This document shows, piece by piece, positions 26,395-33,559 of a stretch of DNA of 64,000 nt (within the stretch, counting starts at the first letter, position 1; every line of letters begins with the position of its first letter). A program made the translations under genes and the position numbers. The DNA is from Sphingomonas sp. PAMC26645. GTDB lineage: Bacteria; Pseudomonadota; Alphaproteobacteria; Sphingomonadales; Sphingomonadaceae. The notes under the pieces are model-generated. The model saw nothing but the letters and a program-made list of their open reading frames with translations. It was not told the DNA's origin and did not search any database. Location: NCBI RefSeq assembly GCF_004795835.1, contig NZ_CP039249.1, positions 2,517,001 to 2,581,000 on the forward strand. Direction: 5' to 3'.

Positions 26395-27600
26395 ATGTCG
26401 TCCCCCGTTCGTCCCATTGCTGCTGCGCCGCCTGGTGCCAAGTCCGCAGGGCATGGCCTTGCCGTGCTGCTGCTGGCGATCTCCGCGTTCGTCATCGTCA
26501 CGACCGAGTTCATCATCGTCGGCCTGCTCCCGAGCCTGTCGCGCGACCTCGGCATCTCGATCACCGTCGCGGGGCAACTCGTGACGCTGTTTGCGTTCAC
26601 CGTGATGCTCGCCGGCCCGTTCCTGACCGCGGTGCTGTCGCATTTCGAGCGCAAAAAGCTGTTCGTCGTGATCCTCGTGATCTTCGCCGCCGCCAACGCT
26701 CTCGCCGCGGCCGCGCCGGATATCTGGGTGCTGGGCGTCGCGCGGTTCCTGCCGGCGCTCGCCCTGCCGGTGTTCTGGGGGACGGCAAGCGAGACCGCGG
26801 GCGAACTCGCGGGGCCCGAGAAGGCGGGCAAGGCCGTCGCCAACGTCTATCTCGGGATTTCCGGCGCGATGGTGCTCGGCATTCCGCTCGGGACGCTCGC
26901 ATCGACGGCATTCGGTTGGCGCGGTACGTTCTGGGGACTGTCGGGACTGTCGCTACTGATGGCAGTGCTGCTGCTCGTCGTGATGCCGACGCTGGCCCGC
27001 CCCGCGCGCGTCAAGCTGGCCGAACAGGCGCGCATCCTGAAGGACCCGTATTTCCTCGGCAACGTCGTGCTGTCGGTGATCGTCTTCACCGCGATGTTCA
27101 CGGCCTATACCTATCTCGCCGACACGCTGGAGCAGATCGCGCACATTCCGGCGGGGCAGGTGGGCTGGTGGCTGATGGGCTTCGGCATCGTCGGTCTCGC
27201 TGGCAACTGGCTGGGCGGACAGTTCGTCGGCCGCGGACCGTTGCTGGTGACGGCGATCACGTCGCTGGTGCTGGCGGTCGGCATGGCGGCAACGACGTTG
27301 GTCGCGGGCTCGCATGCCTGGCTCGCGGTGGCGCTCGCCGTCTGGGGCATCGCCAACACCGCGCTCTACCCGATCTGCCAGGTCCGCGTGATGCAGTCGG
27401 CGAGCCACGCGCAGGCACTGGCCGGGACGCTCAACGTGTCGATGGCCAATGCCGGCATTGGTCTAGGCGCGATCATCGGCGGCTCGGTGATCCAGCATCT
27501 CGGGCTCGGCGCGGTCGGCTATGTCGCCGCCGCGATCGCCATCCTCGCGGTGCTCGTCACGCCGGTGGTCAACCGGTTGAAGACCCGGAGCATCGCGTAA
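26395..27600 (+). CDS. MFS transporter, DHA1 family (drug/sugar efflux type)
   Basis: ATG 26395 with RBS ACAGGAG (26381-26387) gives 401 residues with 12 predicted helices. The sequence resembles AraJ/PbuE-type DHA1 exporters: TTEFIIVGLLPSLSRDLGIS in helix 1 and the loop, AGPFLTAVLSHFERKKLFV for motif A, and GFGIVGLAGNWLGGQFVGRG in the second half. The longer open frame from 26128 overlaps the LysR start and is rejected. Such transporters export sugars, purines or drugs; the cargo is not predictable. Expression is probably set by the divergent LysR protein. Confidence 0.9.
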   Translation: MSSPVRPIAAAPPGAKSAGHGLAVLLLAISAFVIVTTEFIIVGLLPSLSRDLGISITVAGQLVTLFAFTVMLAGPFLTAVLSHFERKKLFVVILVIFAAANALAAAAPDIWVLGVARFLPALALPVFWGTASETAGELAGPEKAGKAVANVYLGISGAMVLGIPLGTLASTAFGWRGTFWGLSGLSLLMAVLLLVVMPTLARPARVKLAEQARILKDPYFLGNVVLSVIVFTAMFTAYTYLADTLEQIAHIPAGQVGWWLMGFGIVGLAGNWLGGQFVGRGPLLVTAITSLVLAVGMAATTLVAGSHAWLAVALAVWGIANTALYPICQVRVMQSASHAQALAGTLNVSMANAGIGLGAIIGGSVIQHLGLGAVGYVAAAIAILAVLVTPVVNRLKTRSIA

Positions 27601-27691
27601 CGATCGGTTTTTGTGCGGGAATTAACGCACCCGTCTGGACCCCACATTCTGTCTCCGCGCGTTCGACCCTTCCGTCATCAGGAACCCAGCC

Positions 27692-28609
27692 ATGCCCAAA
27701 GTCTCGACCACGACCGACTATGCAGAGCGCGATGCCAGCATCGTCATCAACAGCTACACGACGGTGCTGCGCCGCCCCCGCGTGCCGCACGAGGTCTTCG
27801 CGACCTATTGGCGCGACGTCCACGGTCCGCTGTGTTCGCGCATTCCGGGACTGGGCTGGTACGTCCAGAACCATCTGAACCGCGAGCAGGACGCGCATCT
27901 CTGGCCGGTGATCGACGGTATCGCGCCGTTTGCGGACTATGAACTCGATGGCGGGGTCGAGATCGGCTTCGCCTCGAAGGCGGATCAGGACGTGTTCAAT
28001 GCCGCGAGCCACATCCTGTTCGCCGACGAACAGAACATGTTCGCCGCCACTGTCGCCTATGCGCTGCCGAGCGGATCGCGCACGCTGGTCGACCGGATCG
28101 CGGATCCGATCCCGAATGGCGACGACGGCTTCGACCGGATCCACGTCCATTTCGGCGCGGCGGGCGACGATGCGGACGCGTTTGGTACGTTCATGACCGA
28201 GTTTGCCCGGACGCTCGCCGCGGACCCTGCGGTATTGAAACTGCGGCTGCACTTGCCGGACCGCTACGACAACGCCGAACCCGCGCCGCCCGCACCCAAC
28301 GTCGACCACCTCGTGCTGGCCGAGCGTGCGCTGATCGCGGTGATCGAACTGGCCTTCGAGAGTCCGCTCGCACGCCGCGCTTTCTTCGAGTCCGACATTT
28401 TCGTCGCCACGCAGGGCGCGCAGAAGGCGAACATCGCGCATGTCCAGGCGTTCGCGGTGAGCGGCGTCTACACCTATGTCCGCGACAAGCAGCTGACGAC
28501 GGCCGGCCTGCGGGGCAGCCGTCAGGCGCAGTTGATCGAGCGGCTCGGCGCCAACAACCAGGTCGCGGACGACGTGCGTCACCTGATGCATACGGGCTCG
28601 ACCGAGTAG
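27692..28609 (+). CDS. EthD domain-containing protein
   Basis: A 305-residue soluble protein carrying the EthD signature in its first half (VFATYWRDVHGPLCSRIPGL, then YVQNHL) and a second related ferredoxin-like half with VAVSG-type strands near the end. EthD proteins are small dimeric alpha/beta-barrel proteins; some assist oxidative degradation, others are putative isomerases or cyclases. It stands 91 bases after the MFS gene and four bases before the bacteriophytochrome end on the other strand. No neighbour suggests a substrate. Confidence 0.8.
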   Translation: MPKVSTTTDYAERDASIVINSYTTVLRRPRVPHEVFATYWRDVHGPLCSRIPGLGWYVQNHLNREQDAHLWPVIDGIAPFADYELDGGVEIGFASKADQDVFNAASHILFADEQNMFAATVAYALPSGSRTLVDRIADPIPNGDDGFDRIHVHFGAAGDDADAFGTFMTEFARTLAADPAVLKLRLHLPDRYDNAEPAPPAPNVDHLVLAERALIAVIELAFESPLARRAFFESDIFVATQGAQKANIAHVQAFAVSGVYTYVRDKQLTTAGLRGSRQAQLIERLGANNQVADDVRHLMHTGSTE

Positions 28610-28613
28610 CGGA

Positions 28614-30781
28614 TCAGGCGTGCGGGAGGTCGTCGTTGATCGGCGCGCCGATGGTGACGCGGAGGCCGGGATCGTTGTCGGCCTCCTCGATCGTGCCGGA
28701 CAGCCGCGCGACCATGGACATGAGCATCCGCGACCCGAACCGGTCCCGGAACTCGCCTTGCCCCGACCGCGATCGGCGACGATCAGGCGAAAGCGGTTGC
28801 GATGCTGTTCTAGCGCGATCGTGATCGGTCCCGATGCGCCGGCATAGGCGTATTTGTTGGCGTTGATCACCAGCTCGGTCAGGATCAGTCCGACGCTGAC
28901 CGCGCGGTCGGTGGAGATCAGGATCGGCGCGAGTTCGAGTTCGATCTGGCCGCCCCATGACTTGTCCATCGTCGATTTGATCTCGGTACACAGGTCGCCG
29001 ATGTACCGCGCGAGATCGACCGCCTGGACGTGCTCGTCCGAGTGCAGTCGGCGGTGGACCATCGCGACCGCTGACGGCCGTCGCTGCGCCTCCGCCAGGT
29101 GCGCGGTCAGCACGTCGTCGCCGACTGCCCGCGCCTGAAGGCCGAGAAACGCGGAGACGAGCTGCAGGCTGTTCTGGACGCGGTGATGGACCTCCTTGAT
29201 GAGATAGTCCTTCTGCAGCAACAGGCTCTCATTGTCGGCGATCGTCGCGGTCAATTCGCGGTTCACCTCGAACAGGCGACGGTTCTGGCGCGCGTCGAAC
29301 ATCGTCCGCTTCAGCCGCCCGGCCGCCTCGATCTCGAACAACGTCCACGGTACCGATCGGCCGCGAACCGCCTCGCTCCAGCTTTCGAAGGAGGCGCGCG
29401 GTGTCAACGGGATGTGAGGATCGACGCCTAAATCCTTGTGCGGGTTGCCCGCCCAGTTCATCACCTCGATCTGCTCGGCACGAAACCAGATCAGGATCGT
29501 CGGCTCGTCGGTCGACATCGTCACCGCGAGAACGCCGCTGGCGAGATCCTGGAAACCGGTGGCTGCGGGCAGCTGTTCCGACAGCCGATCCGTCGAGAAG
29601 GGGAGCGCCCGGCCGAGATCGATGACATGATCGGCGACCGCGCGGATGTCGTCATGGCGCGGCGAGCGGCCGGCGACGAACAATTCGGTCCCGCGAACCG
29701 CCGCGAAACTGTCGGCGCCCAGCATCCGGCACATGTCGTCGCCCGCGGTCGCGAAGAAGCCGGCGAGCGATATGTCGCTGCCGAGCCGAAGCACGACCGC
29801 GTCCTCCGCGGTACGGAGGCGAATGCGCTCGCGGTAGAGCTCCGCATCCTCCTTCGCGCGGATCTGGCGGGCAAGGCTCCCGGCGAGCGCACGGCAGGCC
29901 ATGCGGACATGCAGTGGTAGGAACTTCGGTGTCGGATGGTGGCAGGCGACAAGGCCCCACAGCGCGCCGTCGCGGACGATCGACACCGACGCCGACGCCG
30001 CGACGCCCATGTTGGCGAGATATTGTAGGTGGACCGGCGATACGCTGCGCAGCGCGAGATCGCTCATGTCGAGCGGCGTCGCGCCTGCTGGACGTAGCAA
30101 TGCCGGTTCATAGGCGATGTCGGGAATGATGCGGACGCGGTTTCGCACGTACAGCGCGCGCGCCTGTTTCGGGATGTCGGACGCCGGGAAATGCTGGTTC
30201 AGGAAACTGCCGAGCGCGGGATCGCGGTCCTCGGCCAGGACGACCCCGGCGTCATCGTCGAGAAAGCGGTACAGCATCACCCGGTCGAAGCCGGTCAACT
30301 GGCGGAACGTTCTCGCCGCGCGCTCGCACAGTTCGCGTAAGCCAAACGCCTGTTCGAACGTTGCCGCGGCTTCCTCCATCTCCACCAGAACGTCGATCGG
30401 GGACGGCATCGCTAGGGGGGCGGGCTCGAGTTCGACGACGATGGTGTTCGATATGCGGTGTGCGATTGCGTCGAACGGCGTTTTGGTGCCGACCGCCCGC
30501 GTGAGCACAACCGTGCTGGCGTTGGGCTTGGCCGCGAGTTGCGCTGAGACGGGCTGGCCGAGAAGATCGTCGAGGTTCGCGCCGAGCCAATGCGGCGCAA
30601 GCAATTTTTCGATGTCGCCCGCGCCCGCCATGATCTTGAAGGTGCAGGCGTCGGCGACGAGGACGAGGCCGTGCGGCTGGATCGATCCTGGCCGGTGGAT
30701 CGGTTCGCGGTCGCAGGCGGAAACGTCCGGGCCGTGCGATCGTGCACCGCCATCTATCGCCTCGGGTAGAGAACCAGGCAT
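28614..30781 (-). pseudogene. bphP: Bacteriophytochrome histidine kinase with C-terminal frameshift
   Basis: The N-terminal 675 residues form a complete bacteriophytochrome. Cys23 in ACDREPIHRPGSIQPHG is the biliverdin-binding Cys of the PAS domain; the GAF domain has FPASDIPKQAR (198 on) and His261 in SPVHLQYLANMGV. A PHY domain and an HWE/HisKA_2-type kinase follow, with IKEVHHRVQNSLQ (phospho-His about 532) and the N box ELVINANKY (636 on). After GRGK (675) the frame is lost near 28755-28760. The rest of the ATPase domain (FGSRMLMSMVARLSG, ending INDDLPHA at 28614) is in another frame. Restoring one G would give about 722 residues. Unrepaired, the protein lacks the last ATP-lid motif and reads antisense through the EthD gene. 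It could be a sequencing error. Confidence 0.85.
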
Positions 30782-30826
30782 GGCGTGTGCAATCCAGACG
30801 GAGGCGATCCGACACCGTAATGGGCC

Positions 30827-30847
30827 GTATCGTTACGCTAACGATAC
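30827..30847. promoter_or_regulatory. Perfect palindrome upstream of bphP, candidate operator
   Basis: GTATCGTTA-CGC-TAACGATAC is a perfect 9-bp inverted repeat with a 3-base spacer, 46 bases upstream of the bacteriophytochrome start codon. Size and symmetry fit a dimeric repressor or activator site. It does not match the TGT-N12-ACA pattern of PpsR. No T-tract follows, and the arms are AT-balanced, so it is an unlikely terminator. The binding protein is unknown. Confidence 0.5.
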
Positions 30848-30964
30848 AGAAGCCGTCGGTAGGATCTTGTCAACGACCTGGATCAGCCGGAGGTAGTTAT
30901 TGCGTTGTCGATACCGAACTAGCGCCACAGTCTTGAGTTTCTATTATACGCTGGGATCGCTGGA

Positions 30965-31408
30965 CTATCGTGCGAAGCAAGCGTCCATCGCCACGATCCG
31001 CGCTGCACCGTCGGTATGCGTGGCGTCACCTGGATAGTAGCGCATCGTTACCGCGAGCTTCGCCAGTTCGTCTCCGGTGAGCCAGCCCTGGATCTTGCCC
31101 TGTTGTACCGCCCAGCAATCGGCGGCGGCTTCGCCCGGCCCGAAGATCTGGTGCGCGCATTCGTGCGTGTACCAGAAGAGTTGCTGTGCGCGCGGCAAGT
31201 CGAGGACGCGCGGGTGGAGGATGATGCGACCCTTGTACGCGGCGGCGATGTCGTTGATCGGCTGGATCATCGTGTCGACCGGTCCGCAGGTCGCGCGGTA
31301 GCCGGCGAGCAGGAGCGCGCCCGGCAATACCACCGTCTGCGCGGCCGAGGGTTGCGGGATGACTGCGAGGAACGCCGCGGCGGCGCCGGCGAGAAGATTT
31401 TTGAACAT
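30965..31408 (-). CDS. Secreted small HExxH-motif protein
   Basis: ATG 31408 gives 147 residues: a signal peptide (MFKNLLAGAAAAFLAVIPQ..., cleavage near SAAQ) and a small globular part. The part contains THECAHQIFGPGEAAADCWA, that is HECAH (HExxH) followed by Glu and Asp in a GEAAAD element ten residues later, the layout of a zincin with a downstream Glu/Asp ligand. Four Cys could form disulfides. This suggests a periplasmic metallopeptidase or a derived inactive form. At 147 residues it is very small for a peptidase. The start at 31408 is preferred over 31444 because the signal peptide begins there. Confidence 0.65.
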   Translation of the reverse strand: MFKNLLAGAAAAFLAVIPQPSAAQTVVLPGALLLAGYRATCGPVDTMIQPINDIAAAYKGRIILHPRVLDLPRAQQLFWYTHECAHQIFGPGEAAADCWAVQQGKIQGWLTGDELAKLAVTMRYYPGDATHTDGAARIVAMDACFAR

Positions 31409-31503
31409 GACTATCCTGGCCCCGCGAGGCGCGAGGACGAGCAAGAGCAGAATGGGGGACGTCGGTGGGTTGCGCTGGCGTTCAGCGCGCGACCCGCGAG
31501 CGG

Positions 31504-31695
31504 CTACCGAAAGCGCTCGGTCTCCCGGTTCTTGATCCGCTGCGAGACGCGCTGGTCCTGTGCTTCCGCGGCAACCGCCGTCGCCATCGCGCAGGCAGCG
31601 CCGCGCTGGAATGCGGCGGTCGAGCGCGGTCTATCCGCCAGGGGTGCGCGCGTGCCGGACCGCAGTCCCGCACCCACGAGATACCTCGTGTTCAT
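31504..31695 (-). CDS. Possible small ORF, low confidence
   Basis: A 63-codon frame beginning MNTRYLVGAGL has a good Shine-Dalgarno (GGCGGAGA about seven bases upstream of the ATG at 31695) and lies in an otherwise empty 533-base stretch between the HExxH gene and the oxygenase gene. The middle is arginine-rich and lacks a clean signal peptide, although MATAVAAEAQDQRVSQRIK looks like the end of one followed by a short mature peptide. It may be a decayed small secreted protein. Nothing else convincing was seen in 31409-31941. Confidence 0.3.
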   Translation of the reverse strand: MNTRYLVGAGLRSGTRAPLADRPRSTAAFQRGAACAMATAVAAEAQDQRVSQRIKNRETERFR

Positions 31696-31941
31696 GAATA
31701 ATCTCCGCCGATGTCGTTCAATCGCGTCACCCAAGGCTCACGCCGGCAGCGGAGCGGGGGATGTTCCCGAACTCTTCGGTAGGTGCGACTTATGCGCATC
31801 CATGAGGGCTGCGGTTCGCGATGTAGTCGCGCAACCGGCCTAACCTATGTTGGTCGTACAGGATAAACGTCGGTTGTCTGATAAGGATGCACGTTGTACG
31901 AAACTTAACCTGCTTTATAGATCCAAGTCACAATCCATATC

Positions 31942-32685
31942 GTGATTCTTGTGAGTATTGCGGACTTGATGACTAATATTGAAAGCCTGGGCGCCAATTC
32001 GTACGCACGATCCACCGATCGTCGCGATGGTCAAAGCGAAGCGCTTGGCAGGGCGAACTCTGCCGAGCAGGTGCGCGATCGGATCCTGTGCTATCCCGGC
32101 GCGGTCCGGATGCCGGCGAACGGCATGGAGCTTTATATCGTTCGCGATTTTCTCACGCTCGACGAATGCGCCGCGGTGATCGCGCTGATCGAGGCCAATC
32201 GCGTGCCGTCGCCGGTCGTCGGCGATGCCCCGGTGTCTCCGCACCGCACCAGCGAGACGTGCTACCTCTATCCCGGCCCCGCGCCCGTGACCGCGGTCGA
32301 GACCAAGCTCGACCTGCTGACGGGACTCGAGCCGCGCTACGGCGAGGCGTTGCAGGGGCAACGTTACGCGGTCGGGCAGGAGTTCAAGCCGCATCACGAC
32401 TTCTTCGATACCGAACAGCCCTATTGGCTGGATCAGGTGACGATGGGCGGCCAGCGGACCTGGTCGGCGATGACCTTCCTCAACGAACCCGAGGCTGGAG
32501 GGCGCACGAACTACCCGACCGCGGGGGTGATGATCGCGCCGAAAGCAGGCAACCTCGTGATCTGGAACAACATGGACGAGTATGGCGCGCCGAACTCGGG
32601 GTCGCTCCACCAGGGAATGCCGGTCGAGCAGGGCGTGAAGTACGTTCTGACGAAATGGTACCGCGAACGACCTTGGTGCCAGTGA
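31942..32685 (+). CDS. Prolyl-4-hydroxylase-like 2-oxoglutarate/Fe(II) oxygenase
   Basis: A protein of up to 247 residues with the full P4H signature: RTSETCYLY, RYAVGQEFKPHHDFF (Fe ligands H151-x-D153), MTFLNEPEAGGRTNYP, AGNLVIWNNMD and SLHQGMPVEQGVKYVLTKWY (third ligand H223, 2-oxoglutarate Lys233 ten residues on). Bacterial members hydroxylate proline in peptides. There is no signal peptide, so it acts in the cytoplasm. The start may be GTG 31942, GTG 31951 or ATG 31969; none has a clear RBS. It converges on the two-partner secretion locus, whose exoprotein contains about 95 Ala-Pro dipeptides and is the obvious local proline-rich candidate substrate (inference). Confidence 0.85.
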   Translation: MILVSIADLMTNIESLGANSYARSTDRRDGQSEALGRANSAEQVRDRILCYPGAVRMPANGMELYIVRDFLTLDECAAVIALIEANRVPSPVVGDAPVSPHRTSETCYLYPGPAPVTAVETKLDLLTGLEPRYGEALQGQRYAVGQEFKPHHDFFDTEQPYWLDQVTMGGQRTWSAMTFLNEPEAGGRTNYPTAGVMIAPKAGNLVIWNNMDEYGAPNSGSLHQGMPVEQGVKYVLTKWYRERPWCQ

Positions 32686-32696
32686 AGTAGGCCCTC

Positions 32697-32826
32697 CTAA
32701 TCCTCCCCCGCTAGGGGGAGGTGGCTGGCTTTTGCCAGACGGAGGGGGAGGAAAGGGCAACACCGGTTCCGTGTCCGCCCCCTCCGTCACCTGCGGTGCC
32801 ACCTCCCCCTGGCGGGGGAGGATTAG
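32697..32826. repeat. Nested GC-rich intergenic palindrome
   Basis: Two 28-base arms (32697-32724 and 32799-32826) are inverted copies with one mismatch, starting CTAATCCTCCCCCGC and ending GCGGGGGAGGATTAG. A third inner pair (GACGGAGGGGG at 32738-32748, CCCCCTCCGTC at 32778-32788) is nested inside. It sits between convergent genes and ends nine bases before the L,D-transpeptidase stop, so it may act as a bidirectional terminator. The architecture resembles dispersed palindromic intergenic units of sphingomonads. Confidence 0.8.
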
Positions 32827-32835
32827 CAAGATCCG

Positions 32836-33558
32836 CTACTTCTCGCTGACCGGAACCGCAAACACGCTTCGCAACGGCTTGGTCTCGGGCAAGATATAAA
32901 CAATCCCAACCGTGCCGGTGAACAACGGCTTTACCACCCCATCGTAAAATCCCGGCGGCACGTTTACGCAGCCATATGAGATCCGGTTGTCGCTCGGTGT
33001 CGCCGATGCGAGCCGTCCGGCGCGATCGTCGACGCGGCGACCCTTGATCACGCGGTGCAGCGACAGCGCAGCATCATAGTCGATCCACAGGATATCCTGT
33101 TCGAAATCGCGCCCGAGCGAGGCCTGGAAGCGCCCTGCCGGCGTGGTGCGCTCGGCTGGCGTGATCGTCGCTAGCTTGCGCTGGCCGATACCTGGCACGG
33201 TGGCGTCGCCGCGCGCCATCCCGAGCAACGCCGGCGCCCGCCCGCGTAAATTGCCGCTGCCATCGAACGCGAGCACGACTGCATTCACCTTGTCGATCAC
33301 GACGAACGGCAGCGCGTGATTGTCGTGCGACGTCGACACCCAGTTCACCGTGTCGCGCACGTCGTCGGACGTCGCCACGCCGCCGAAGCGGCCGGCATCG
33401 TCCGGCGAGGCGGTCGCGACAATAGCAGCCGGCACGGGGGACCCCGCGATGCCCGGTGCCGCCGCGCCGCTTGCAACGATGCCCCAGCCGAGCAGTGCCT
33501 GCCAGCGCGAAAACCAGCGAGCGGGCGCCGAGACGCCGCGCCGCGCGGTCCCGATCAT
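32836..33558 (-). CDS. L,D-transpeptidase (YkuD domain)
   Basis: A 240-residue exported protein. An N-terminal hydrophobic segment (about residues 20-48) is followed by a YkuD domain ending in SDNRISYGCVNVPPGFYD, where Cys197 is the expected catalytic thiol (family S-x-GC-x-N/R). The upstream His of the family is probably in SLHRVIKGRR. Such enzymes make 3-3 peptidoglycan crosslinks or attach proteins to peptidoglycan. The start codon is one base after the stop of the TpsA gene, so the two are almost certainly co-translated, suggesting a job related to the exoprotein. Confidence 0.85.
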   Translation of the reverse strand: MIGTARRGVSAPARWFSRWQALLGWGIVASGAAAPGIAGSPVPAAIVATASPDDAGRFGGVATSDDVRDTVNWVSTSHDNHALPFVVIDKVNAVVLAFDGSGNLRGRAPALLGMARGDATVPGIGQRKLATITPAERTTPAGRFQASLGRDFEQDILWIDYDAALSLHRVIKGRRVDDRAGRLASATPSDNRISYGCVNVPPGFYDGVVKPLFTGTVGIVYILPETKPLRSVFAVPVSEK

Positions 33559-33559
33559 C

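Noticed and set aside
27569..28755. Read-through of bphP into a 1070-residue protein
   Set aside because: After the frameshift the translation is arginine-rich shadow sequence antisense to the EthD gene; the true kinase end lies in another frame.
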